This document shows positions 9,949 through 17,778 of a stretch of DNA of 64,000 bases, in pieces. Source of the stretch: Bacillota bacterium (GTDB taxonomy: Bacteria; Bacillota; Clostridia; Christensenellales; SZUA-584); the NCBI GenBank assembly GCA_023415795.1, contig JAEZJG010000010.1, forward strand, positions 16,446 to 80,445. The letters run 5' to 3'. Both the position numbers and the translations under genes were made by a program. Every line of letters begins with the position of its first letter. The first letter of the stretch is position 1. The notes beneath the pieces are model-generated. The model was not told the DNA's origin and searched no databases. It saw nothing but the letters and a program-made list of their open reading frames with translations.

Positions 9949-9983
9949 GTGCGTGCATGCAGATAATCTCCACATACACGCAC
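9949..9983 (-). other. intercistronic hairpin after the binding-protein gene
   Basis: A 7-bp inverted repeat GTGCGTG/CACGCAC (arms 9949-9955 and 9977-9983) lies in the 131-nt gap between the binding-protein gene and the ATPase gene. A second perfect repeat, TTTGAGAA-C-TTCTCAAA, is at 9925-9941. No T-run follows. Such hairpins commonly protect the abundant binding-protein mRNA or let only part of transcription continue. Confidence 0.5.
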
Positions 9984-10035
9984 CGCACATAATTGTTACG
10001 AAGTCCTATTGTAAGGTATTAGTCAGTTTATCTGA

Positions 10036-11082
10036 TTATTCGCCCAGACCAAAGGTATCGATGTCTTCCTGGGTGATTGTCGCAGCATCAAAGCCGCGCT
10101 CTTCAGAGATAACCTTCTTCTCGGCAAGCGTCTCGCCAGCTTCCAGCTTCTGAATCATATCAGCGATGACAGATGCCTGGAAGGGGCTGCACTGACCGTC
10201 ATAGTTCCAGTTGCCCGCAAGCAGTTCTCTCAAAGCAAACTTGTTGCAGTCAAAGCCCATCACAACAACGTCTTTGCCAACGCCGTGGGTGATACCAGCT
10301 TCGTCCAACGCCGCAACAGCGCCCTTGGCCATACCATCGTTCTCAGCGTAGATCACGTTGAACTTCTCGCCAGAGTTGATAGCGGCTTCAACAATTTTCT
10401 TTGCTTCTAATTCATCCCATGTAGCAGTCTGCTGAACAACCTTTTTCATCGTGCCGGCGGCAAATTCAGCATCCAGAGCAGCCGTACGGCCAATCTGAGC
10501 ATCGGAGCCCATAGCGCCCTGTATGTGGATCACGTTGTATTCCGGCAGTTTCTGTGCTTTGAGCCACTCCACAGCGGTGGTGCCCTGCACAGCCATGTCA
10601 GAAACGACAGCCGCTTCGTACATGCTCTCGTCAACGCTCATCATACGGTCGAACAGGAACACTTTGATGCCCGCTTCTTTAGCGCTGGTCAGAACAGCTT
10701 CCCAACCATCGGTAGCCGCAGCCGAGATCAGCATGTAGTCTACGCCATCCGTAATAAACTGGGCCGCTGCATTGAGCTGCTCATCGTTCTTCAGGCTGTA
10801 GAAGGTGGACACTTTGTATCCGTTCGCTTCGGTGAACACTTTTTCAAAGTCTGCTACGTTCGCAGCGCGGTATCCGGATTCAGACGGGGGATTGTTGATG
10901 ATGCCAACCTTGATCAGTTCGCCGGCAGGCGCATCGGGGGCAACGGGTGCCTCGGTGGGCGCATCAGTCGCAGCAGCGGGGGCATCCGTCGCAGCAGGTG
11001 TCTCAGTCTGAGCCGGTGCTCCGCAAGCCATCAAGCTAAATGCCATAGCAACAACCAATAAAACAACCAACAGTTTTTTCAT
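10036..11082 (-). CDS. ytfQ: sugar ABC transporter substrate-binding lipoprotein, YtfQ-like
   Basis: A 348-residue lipoprotein. The signal peptide ends in the lipobox SLMAC and is followed by a low-complexity Ala/Pro/Thr/Asp linker to about residue 55. The mature part is a type I binding protein of the Peripla_BP_4 class, with VGIINNPPSESGYRAANV at its start, the MLISAAATDGWE hinge segment and a late VVMGFDCNKFAL strand. The start ATG (MKKLLVV) has AAAGGAA seven bases upstream. It heads the importer operon and should set substrate specificity. Its sequence layout resembles the second, sensor-like binding protein encoded 340 nt upstream, suggesting duplication. Confidence 0.9.
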   Translation of the reverse strand: MKKLLVVLLVVAMAFSLMACGAPAQTETPAATDAPAAATDAPTEAPVAPDAPAGELIKVGIINNPPSESGYRAANVADFEKVFTEANGYKVSTFYSLKNDEQLNAAAQFITDGVDYMLISAAATDGWEAVLTSAKEAGIKVFLFDRMMSVDESMYEAAVVSDMAVQGTTAVEWLKAQKLPEYNVIHIQGAMGSDAQIGRTAALDAEFAAGTMKKVVQQTATWDELEAKKIVEAAINSGEKFNVIYAENDGMAKGAVAALDEAGITHGVGKDVVVMGFDCNKFALRELLAGNWNYDGQCSPFQASVIADMIQKLEAGETLAEKKVISEERGFDAATITQEDIDTFGLGE

Positions 11083-11124
11083 ACTAATAGTTCCTTTCCA
11101 TATTTTGTGTGTCTTGTCACACAT

Positions 11125-11424
11125 CGTTTACACTTTTGCTTATATCATTATAAAAATTGAAAGACAATAGACTTTGAACAACTGCGGAAGAATTCAAACA
11201 ATCTCCATTAGATAGTCAATCGTTGGCATTTTCTATAGCGGAAGATAGATTCACAGGCGTAATTTTTCTAACTTTTCGGAATAAAAAAATGACCATCACT
11301 TTATGCTTAGAATGCATTTTAAAGTGTGGCCGATGATTAAAATTGTCTTGTGCATGTACTTGTAATTTATACCCGTTATTAAGCTGTGCTAAACAATTAT
11401 TTCGTGTAATCGACAGCCGGACGG
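11125..11424. other. non-coding gap between sensor module and importer operon
   Basis: No gene seen. On the minus strand a TATAAT (11147-11152) lies 65 bases before the importer binding-protein start, but no good -35 element accompanies it. An imperfect dyad TGTGTG-N6-CACACA at 11106-11123, just downstream of that box, could be an operator. The rest is AT-rich. A separate, inducible promoter for the importer is therefore plausible but not proven. Confidence 0.4.
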
Positions 11425-12423
11425 TTAATACTTTCGCTGATCAATAATGTCCTGCGTTATCGTAAAGCTGTCAAACTGCTTCTCCTCCACATATTGATCT
11501 TTCTTAATCGGCTCATTTCTCTCCAAACGCTTAATGACATCGTCCACATACGGTCCTTGAAGCGGGTTGCACTCCACAGTCAGCCCGATCTTCCCCTTCA
11601 GGCAATATTCAAGACCGCGCTTCGTCGCATCAAAGGAGATGACGATGACGCCATTTTCGGTATTGCATTTTAGCCCAGCCTCTTCCATTGCGTCGATCGC
11701 CCCCAAAGCCTCTCCGTCATTCTCGCAATATACGACGTCGATATCGCTCGTCTGCTTCAGAATGTCACCCATCACCTCATAGGCCTTTGCTCTGGTAAAA
11801 TCGCCGCATTCCTGCGCAACGATATCCCAGTTGGGGTTCCGCGAGATAGCCGCCTCCAGTGCACCTGTACGCCCGATCTGGGCGGAAGAATCAATCGTCC
11901 CCTGAATGTGGACGATTCGAACGGTATCCTGTGTTCTGCCCTGCTGCCTAAGCAGCTTCTCCAGCCACGCCACTGCTTTCTCACCCTCCGCACGAAAATC
12001 AGAACCGATATAAGCAGTATACAGTTCCGGATCATCCGCCACGATATATCTGTCGATGACGATAACCGGTATGCCGGCCTCCTTCGCCTCCTGCAAAATC
12101 GAATCCCATCCCGTCTCCACACGTGGAGAAAACACGATGTAATCCACATCCTGCTGAATAAATGTTCTGATAGCGCGAATCTGGTTCTCTGTCTCATTGC
12201 GTGCGTCGTCATAAAGCATTTCATAGCCGTTTGCTTCGCTCAGCACTGCCTTTATGTTTTCCGTGTTCGCTACTCGCCATTCCGATTCTGCTCCCACCTG
12301 TGAAAACCCAACGACAATCAAGTTCTCGTCGGTGGGCTCAGGCTCCGAAAGCACAGGGCTGGTGCAGCCAAACAGGTTAAGCGCCAGACTAACAACAATG
12401 ATAAGAAGCGCCTTCTTTTTCAT
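11425..12423 (-). CDS. sugar-binding lipoprotein, probable sensory partner of the adjacent histidine kinase
   Basis: A 332-residue lipoprotein with lipobox NLFGC (Cys20) and a type I binding-protein fold: VGFSQVGAESEWRVANTENI at the N-terminus, YIVFSPRVETGWD as hinge, VIVISFDATKRGL late. It is clearly paralogous to the importer's binding protein. Its ATG overlaps the stop of the histidine kinase gene by 4 nt (ATGA), so it is translationally coupled to the kinase rather than to the transporter. This matches three-component arrangements such as XylFII-LytS-YesN in Clostridium, where the binding protein presents the sugar to the kinase. The sensing role is inferred from position. Confidence 0.85.
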   Translation of the reverse strand: MKKKALLIIVVSLALNLFGCTSPVLSEPEPTDENLIVVGFSQVGAESEWRVANTENIKAVLSEANGYEMLYDDARNETENQIRAIRTFIQQDVDYIVFSPRVETGWDSILQEAKEAGIPVIVIDRYIVADDPELYTAYIGSDFRAEGEKAVAWLEKLLRQQGRTQDTVRIVHIQGTIDSSAQIGRTGALEAAISRNPNWDIVAQECGDFTRAKAYEVMGDILKQTSDIDVVYCENDGEALGAIDAMEEAGLKCNTENGVIVISFDATKRGLEYCLKGKIGLTVECNPLQGPYVDDVIKRLERNEPIKKDQYVEEKQFDSFTITQDIIDQRKY

Positions 12424-13868
12424 ATATCTAACTCCTTGCTGTATGTCATCATCGGAATCGTAACGGTAATACGCGTACCGACGTCCGGCTCGCTTTCCAG
12501 CATTAACCCATATTCCTTACCAAAAAGTATTTGTATTCTTTGATGCACCGTTCTTAGCCCAAACCCTTCCTTGCGCCCTTCCGCCAGATACGACCTGACC
12601 GCACTCAGACGCTCCGGTGTCATGCCGCAGCCATCGTCTACGATCTCCAGCACAATCTTGCCGTCCTGCATCCTGCCGGTTACACGTATAGCACCCTTAC
12701 GACGGCTCACCTTTATACCGTGATAAAGCGCATTTTCCACCAGCGGCTGCAAGGTAAGCTTGGGCAAAACATATTCCTTTAGCTCCTCAGGAATGGTGAT
12801 CTCATAATCCATAAGGTCTCGGTAGCGCATCTGCTGTATCATCAAGTAGCTGCGTATATGCTGTTCCTCCTCCGCCAGCGTGATCACCGTCTTGCCGCGG
12901 CTCAGAGAGAAACGGAAATAGTTCGATAAGCTGTCAATCATCGTCACCGCCGAGTTTACCTCCGACGATTCGATCAGCCAAATGATGGTGTCGAGCGTGT
13001 TGTACAAAAAGTGCGGGTTTATCTGTGCCTGAAGCAGTGCGAGCTCCGTCCCGCGACGCTGCTTCTCCTGTTCGGCATTCATTTCAATCTGCCGCTTTAA
13101 GCGTCCGACCATGCTCTCAATGCCGTTTGACAGTATCTGAACCTCTTCCACATCCGCCTGAATCGGCTCGCAAACAAGCAGGCTGCCCTTGCCAATGTCC
13201 TCAAGGCGATGGCAAATCTCATCAATGGGTTCTACGATTCTGTGGCTGAGTTTGCGTGAGTATATCAGCAAAATGTACAACAGCACCATAGACGCCAGCA
13301 CAATGATGCCCATCAGCAGTATCATATTTGCGATCATGGAGGTCTGCAAAGCGTTCAGGTGCGCCGCTTCGTAATACAAATAGGTATTCACATACTCGCG
13401 GATCAGCTCCGTCATCCCGTAAATATCTGTCTTAAGCTGATCCATCCTGGCGTCATACCCCGTGGTATCGGCAATTTGGCGCATCTTGTCCTTTAAGTTG
13501 TGGCACATATTAAGCACGCTGTTGATGGCGCGCAGGCTGTCCTTTTCCGTGGTCGTATTAATCAATGTGAGTGCAATCTGTTCCGCAGACGACACCTCTT
13601 CCAAAGGCAGACCCTCGGAATACTGGCTGTCGATCACAAAATAGTACATTTTCAGATCAACATCATATTTAAAGTTTTGGTTAAAATATGACGCCGTGGT
13701 CACATTGTTCAGAATCGCGCGGTACTGAAGCGCATAGACGATTCCGATAACGGCAATAGCGATGATAACCAGCATCAGCGGAAGCGTGACGATCAAAATC
13801 ATCTTCCAGATTTGCTTGTGCATCGTTTTCTTTTGGTCCTTTAGCGTCTGCTCGTTGTTTGTATTCAA
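12420..13868 (-). CDS. YesM/LytS-type sensor histidine kinase
   Basis: A membrane kinase of about 482 residues. TM1 is at about residues 20-45 and a short (~130-residue) extracytoplasmic domain is followed by TM2 at about 175-200. HAMP comes next, then the His_kinase segment QINPHFLYNTLD (His286) and HATPase_c with PLVENALYHGI and DDGCGM. The start is uncertain: I use a TTG overlapping the upstream stop (TTGA) because AGAGGTG sits correctly before it. An ATG at 13823 with AAAGGA 13 bases upstream is the alternative. The small external domain is compatible with contact to a sugar-binding protein, whose gene follows with a 4-nt overlap. Confidence 0.88.
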   Translation of the reverse strand: MNTNNEQTLKDQKKTMHKQIWKMILIVTLPLMLVIIAIAVIGIVYALQYRAILNNVTTASYFNQNFKYDVDLKMYYFVIDSQYSEGLPLEEVSSAEQIALTLINTTTEKDSLRAINSVLNMCHNLKDKMRQIADTTGYDARMDQLKTDIYGMTELIREYVNTYLYYEAAHLNALQTSMIANMILLMGIIVLASMVLLYILLIYSRKLSHRIVEPIDEICHRLEDIGKGSLLVCEPIQADVEEVQILSNGIESMVGRLKRQIEMNAEQEKQRRGTELALLQAQINPHFLYNTLDTIIWLIESSEVNSAVTMIDSLSNYFRFSLSRGKTVITLAEEEQHIRSYLMIQQMRYRDLMDYEITIPEELKEYVLPKLTLQPLVENALYHGIKVSRRKGAIRVTGRMQDGKIVLEIVDDGCGMTPERLSAVRSYLAEGRKEGFGLRTVHQRIQILFGKEYGLMLESEPDVGTRITVTIPMMTYSKELDI

Positions 13869-15481
13869 AGCTTTACACCTCTGCGGTATTCGCTTGGCGT
13901 GCATCCCGCTACCTTTTTAAACACGAAGCTGAAGTAGTGGGGGTCTTTATACCCCACCCCAAAAGCAATCTCGCTGGAACGCTTGTCCGTCTGCCGCAGC
14001 ATACGCTTCGCCTCGTCTATCCTTCTGCTTGTGAGATATTCCACGAAGGTTTGTCCAATCTCCTGGCTGAACATTGCCGAGAAATAGTTCGGACTGATGT
14101 TAATCTGCTTGGCCACTCTGTCCAGCGATATGGATTCGTCAGAATAATGCTCGTCGATAAAACTGATGGCCTGCGTCGTAAGCTGACTTTGCTGCTTCTT
14201 GCTCTCGCTGTCCCTTTGCGAAATCGCCTGTTCCAATATTTCGCGCGCATACCGGCGTTCATCTTCCGGCGTCGATGCATGGTCATTCAGCCGCAGCACG
14301 CTCGACCACGAGCTGTCCAGACTGCAGCCAATCGTTTTCAAATATTCGTCGGCAACGTAGTAGAACGTCAGCGTCAGATATCTGCAAAACAGCGGCAGCA
14401 CCCTCGCTTCTTCGCCCGCGTTTTGAAATATCTGCTCAATAAATCCGTCAATCTCCTCAGCAGAACCGTTGTTCAGGAATATCCTGATGTATTCATGGTC
14501 TATAGCCATTTTCTTCAGATCAGGCTTTAGGCTGCTCTTGTTTTTAAAATTCTTAATGCTTTCTTCCATCAGTATATGCTCGTCCGGGCACAGGTATCGA
14601 TACGATAGTATACGACTAGCTTCGGCTGCGCAGGCCGGAATGGCACTGAGCCGCGAAACGGGAGATCCACAGGCTATGTGCCACACAACATCTTGCCCCG
14701 CGTTGGCACAGCAATCGCTGATCTGTTTGACGCAGACTGCCGTGCGATCCTCTATTTCATCTTGTCCGCCCTTTATCAATACAGCGTAAGTCGTCACATT
14801 CCAGTTAAACAAAAACTGCATGGAGCTGCTATTGATGAGTTGTCGGATATTGCCCTGCACCACTGCCAGCGTGTCTGTATAGCTTTCCGGCATGCTTCTG
14901 CCGTATCCCGCACTGCTCAGCGAAAAGAGCACGATGTTATAGCATGGAGCGTTCACGTCAATGCCCAGCGATTTGGCGATTTCGGTGATCTCGGTAACGC
15001 TTAAGCCTCCCGTGACAAGCTGCTCAAAAAACCGCCTGCGCGAGAACACCTCATATTCTTGCACCTCGCGCTGAAAACGGGCGAGATACTCCTGCTGCTG
15101 CTGCTCAGCGTCCATCTTCTTATACAGATCAATCAGTATCTCCACCATCTTATCCTTCATGATGGGTTTAAGCAGATACTGGTCTACGCCAAGTCGAATC
15201 GCCTGCTGTGCATAGGAAAAATCGTCGTAGCCGCTGATAATAACGATCTTGGTTCTCGGAAGCTCCTTACGAACCAGCTCTATCAGCGACAGCCCATCCA
15301 TAAACGGCATTTTGATATCAGTAATAAGCAGATCAGGTTGAATTTGGCGTATCAAAGGTAAAGCAATCTCACCATCCTGTGCATCTCCGGCATAGATATA
15401 GCCATGTTGTTCCCACAGAATGTTGTTTCGTATACCTTCTCGTACTACGATCTCATCCTCGACAAGAAAGACCTTAAACAT
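13865..15481 (-). CDS. YesN-type response regulator, receiver plus AraC DNA-binding domain
   Basis: A 538-residue regulator that opens the sensor operon. The receiver domain has E9/D10-type acidic residues, phosphoacceptor Asp55 (TDIKMPF) and Lys in LLKP. A family-typical middle region follows, and two C-terminal AraC helix-turn-helix motifs (LDRVAKQINISPNYFSAMF; VGYKDPHYFSFVFKK; TPSEYRR). Its gene overlaps the kinase gene by about 4 nt. It most likely activates the ytfQRT-yjfF-type importer encoded downstream on the same strand. About 300 bases separate it from the next gene upstream. Confidence 0.92.
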   Translation of the reverse strand: MFKVFLVEDEIVVREGIRNNILWEQHGYIYAGDAQDGEIALPLIRQIQPDLLITDIKMPFMDGLSLIELVRKELPRTKIVIISGYDDFSYAQQAIRLGVDQYLLKPIMKDKMVEILIDLYKKMDAEQQQQEYLARFQREVQEYEVFSRRRFFEQLVTGGLSVTEITEIAKSLGIDVNAPCYNIVLFSLSSAGYGRSMPESYTDTLAVVQGNIRQLINSSSMQFLFNWNVTTYAVLIKGGQDEIEDRTAVCVKQISDCCANAGQDVVWHIACGSPVSRLSAIPACAAEASRILSYRYLCPDEHILMEESIKNFKNKSSLKPDLKKMAIDHEYIRIFLNNGSAEEIDGFIEQIFQNAGEEARVLPLFCRYLTLTFYYVADEYLKTIGCSLDSSWSSVLRLNDHASTPEDERRYAREILEQAISQRDSESKKQQSQLTTQAISFIDEHYSDESISLDRVAKQINISPNYFSAMFSQEIGQTFVEYLTSRRIDEAKRMLRQTDKRSSEIAFGVGYKDPHYFSFVFKKVAGCTPSEYRRGVKL

Positions 15482-15736
15482 GCTGATCTTCCCTTCTATT
15501 TAGATGTATTGTTACAAATGACAGAGAGCCCCCGGATATTATGCATCAAGGTTGCAATTTCAACAATAGAATTTCTTGTGATATTAGTTTGTTTTTCTAC
15601 GTACTGCCAGTTTGCTTATGCAAAACAGCCCGAAGCAAGCTCAAATCAACTCATTAACTGCATAGAATAATGATTTGCTTTGTATAATCTATAATACAGA
15701 CTAGGTGCCGCTGCTGCAAATACCTTTCAGTTTTTA
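15482..15736. other. divergent non-coding region
   Basis: No coding potential recognised. The stretch is AT-rich and must hold the promoter of the minus-strand response regulator operon. A TATAAT at 15683-15688 on the plus strand has no convincing -35 partner. Confidence 0.4.
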
Positions 15737-15765
15737 TTGTCATATCATGGTTAGAGTGATACAAT
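15737..15765 (+). promoter_or_regulatory. sigma-A-like promoter of the XRE regulator
   Basis: TTGTCA at 15737-15742, a 17-base spacer and TACAAT at 15760-15765 lie 27 bases before the regulator's ATG. Both boxes match consensus at five of six positions. Confidence 0.6.
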
Positions 15766-15791
15766 TGAAATAAAGGACGGTGTTGGAATCA

Positions 15792-16148
15792 ATGGCTGTA
15801 GAAATCGGTAAAAAGATTCGGAAAAAGCGCAAAGATCTTGGCCTCACCCAGGTCGAGCTGTCAAGCAGAGCCGGAATCACACAATCAACATTATCCTACA
15901 TTGAAAAAGACATGAAGCGTCCCCAATTCGACACTATATTTGCAATATGCCAGGTATTGGGCATCTCAGTTCTGGAATTGCTCACCCTTGACGAGACACC
16001 GCGCGACAAGCAGCACTTCGAGGAAACCTTTGCAGTTTACCACTCCTGCGCTAAAAGCGAGGCTCTTGGCAACAAAGCTGTTCGTTTTCAAAGCTTCGAC
16101 AAGTACTTATACGATCTATATATATCTCAAACCAGCTCTTTTGGTTAA
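15792..16148 (+). CDS. XRE-family helix-turn-helix regulator
   Basis: A 118-residue DNA-binding protein. The Cro/C1-type helix-turn-helix spans about residues 4-60 (IRKKRKDLGLTQVELSSRAG, then ITQSTLSYIEKD), followed by a ~55-residue tail of unknown role. In-frame GTG (15780) and TTG (15783) codons lie upstream. The TTG has an AAAGGA site five bases away, so the N-terminus could be three residues longer; I give the first ATG. It lies 46 nt before the metallo-hydrolase gene and may regulate the small cluster that follows. Confidence 0.8.
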   Translation: MAVEIGKKIRKKRKDLGLTQVELSSRAGITQSTLSYIEKDMKRPQFDTIFAICQVLGISVLELLTLDETPRDKQHFEETFAVYHSCAKSEALGNKAVRFQSFDKYLYDLYISQTSSFG

Positions 16149-16194
16149 GCCCATGTGACCCATCGCAATGCGATGAACGAGGCAAGGTGGCCGA

Positions 16195-17028
16195 ATGAAA
16201 ATCTATACACTAGTAGAAGACAGCAAATCCAAAGGTTCAGGGTTTATTGCCGAACATGGTTTGTCCCTATACTTTGAGCATAAGGGGCATAACATACTGT
16301 TCGACACCGGCGCGTCAGACACCTTTGTCTACAACGCCACACTGCTGGGGATTGACCTGCTCAAGGTGGACATCTGTGTTATCTCTCACGCTCATGACGA
16401 CCACACCGGTGGGCTGGCCCACTTTCTAGAGCTCAACAAGCATGCCAAGGTATATCTTAAACGCGCCGCGCAGGGAGATTTTTACGTTAGAAACGTGATG
16501 AAGCTGGAGTATGCCGGTATGGATAAGGCGCTCTTCGAAAGGCATGCCGAGCGCTTCGAATTCTTGGATGAAGACACAGAAATCGTGGAAGATGTTTTCG
16601 CGGTCAGTGTCAATAAACATCGTCGGCCGCCGCAATATGCATCACTGATGTACGAAAAACGTGAGGATGTACTGTTGCGTGATGATCTGTCACAGGAGTT
16701 GTTCATCGTGATCCGCCGCAAGAGCGGCAACGCTGTGCTCACCGGCTGCTCGCACAACGGTCTGCTCAATATACTGATGACGGCAGAGGAAAAGCTGGGT
16801 CCTGTATCAGCAGTGGTGGGAGGCTTCCATTTAAGCGGTACCCGGCGCATGGGCATTCAAGCCTATCAGGAGCCCAGCAGCGAAGTTCACGCCATCATTC
16901 GCTATATCAACAATAATCACATTAAGCGGGTCTACTCTGGTCACTGCACGGGCGAGAAGGTTCTTGAGCGAATGGAGCTGCTGGCGCGTGTGAAAAGAAT
17001 GCAATCAGGAGACATATTGGAAATCTGA
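16195..17028 (+). CDS. metallo-beta-lactamase-fold hydrolase
   Basis: A 277-residue cytoplasmic MBL-fold protein. The metal-binding motif SHAHDDHTGG (HxHxDH) is near residue 64. Downstream metal ligands are likely the His in GCSHNG (about residue 185), in VVGGFHLSG and in YSGHCTGE. The layout, with a C-terminal GHCTG, resembles the family that includes 7,8-dihydropterin-6-methyl-4-(beta-D-ribofuranosyl)-aminobenzene 5'-phosphate synthase of methanogens; most bacterial members have no assigned substrate. The start follows AAGGTGG. The next gene begins two bases after its stop. Confidence 0.85.
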   Translation: MKIYTLVEDSKSKGSGFIAEHGLSLYFEHKGHNILFDTGASDTFVYNATLLGIDLLKVDICVISHAHDDHTGGLAHFLELNKHAKVYLKRAAQGDFYVRNVMKLEYAGMDKALFERHAERFEFLDEDTEIVEDVFAVSVNKHRRPPQYASLMYEKREDVLLRDDLSQELFIVIRRKSGNAVLTGCSHNGLLNILMTAEEKLGPVSAVVGGFHLSGTRRMGIQAYQEPSSEVHAIIRYINNNHIKRVYSGHCTGEKVLERMELLARVKRMQSGDILEI

Positions 17029-17030
17029 CG

Positions 17031-17303
17031 ATGGATAATTCAAGAGAGCAAATAGCAGACATCATAAACGACATGCATTTTGAGCGCAAGGCACCCGTAT
17101 CCCGCGCCAGAAAGGCACAATATGCTGCTTTAGAATCGGGCATAGCCGATGCGCTTAAGGAGCTGAACCGGCTGCACCTGCGCCTTTGGCACGCAGTTTC
17201 CCAGCGAGATTACCACAGCCTGTCCCCCGATGAGGTCATTCAAGCGTTGGACGACATTCAAAAGCATCTGAGCACTCTATCCAGTCAATTAAAAGAAACT
17301 TAA
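17031..17303 (+). CDS. small hypothetical protein, coupled to the MBL hydrolase
   Basis: A 90-residue, charged, mostly helical protein with no signal peptide, membrane segment or cysteine. I do not recognise its family. Its ATG is two bases after the hydrolase stop, so it is very probably translated with it and may be a partner or regulator. Its helix around LKELNRLHLRLWHAV could form a short coiled coil. Confidence 0.6.
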   Translation: MDNSREQIADIINDMHFERKAPVSRARKAQYAALESGIADALKELNRLHLRLWHAVSQRDYHSLSPDEVIQALDDIQKHLSTLSSQLKET

Positions 17304-17328
17304 AATCGCCGCATTCTGCCGCAAAACA

Positions 17329-17366
17329 AACCCTCGGTCCAAAATGAACCAAGGGTTATTGTGTTT
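17329..17366. terminator. bidirectional terminator between convergent genes
   Basis: Arms AACCCTCGGT (17329-17338) and ACCAAGGGTT (17348-17357) pair with one mismatch around a 9-base loop. GTGTTT follows on the plus strand and TTTGTTTTG on the minus strand, so it can serve both the small plus-strand gene and the cupin gene. Confidence 0.6.
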
Positions 17367-17392
17367 GATAAACTATTAAATATACTGTCTGA

Positions 17393-17740
17393 TTAGTCTT
17401 GTACGATAACGGCAACAATTTTTAGCGTCTCGTCGTTTTCGTTGGCAACCGAGTGGAACGCGCCGCCGCCGCATATGCTGGCGTCACCCGTGCGGAACGG
17501 TCGAATGGTTCCGTTATCGTTCAGTATACCCTCGCCCTCCACCACGTAATAGATCTCAGTCTCTGTCGCGTGTTCGTGTCGTCCCACACTGCACCCCTTC
17601 TCCAGGCACAGCAGAGAAAACAGGCGGCACTTTCCGGGCAGCGCGTCTTTGGGAATCAGGTGAACAAAATCCGTTATGCCCATGCCGTCTCTCGCACGCT
17701 CGCGAGATTCCACTTCCATCTCATCAGCTCTGAAAAACAT
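17393..17740 (-). CDS. cupin-domain protein
   Basis: A 115-residue single-domain cupin. Motif 1 shows the metal ligands GRHEHATETEIYYVVEGEG (HxH and E) and motif 2 is GDASICGGGAFHSVANEND with the last His. The fold is a small beta-barrel that usually binds a divalent metal and either modifies or senses a small polar metabolite. The ATG follows GAGGAG at the right distance; a GTG one codon earlier is less likely. It stands between the MBL operon and homoserine dehydrogenase and has no evident partner. Confidence 0.85.
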   Translation of the reverse strand: MFFRADEMEVESRERARDGMGITDFVHLIPKDALPGKCRLFSLLCLEKGCSVGRHEHATETEIYYVVEGEGILNDNGTIRPFRTGDASICGGGAFHSVANENDETLKIVAVIVQD

Positions 17741-17778
17741 CACTTGCTCCTCTTCCCCGTTTAATACGCGACAATCGG

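Noticed and set aside
12420..13904. Longer start (12 more residues) for the second histidine kinase
   Set aside because: It would lie inside the response regulator gene without a ribosome binding site; the TTG overlapping the stop is better placed.
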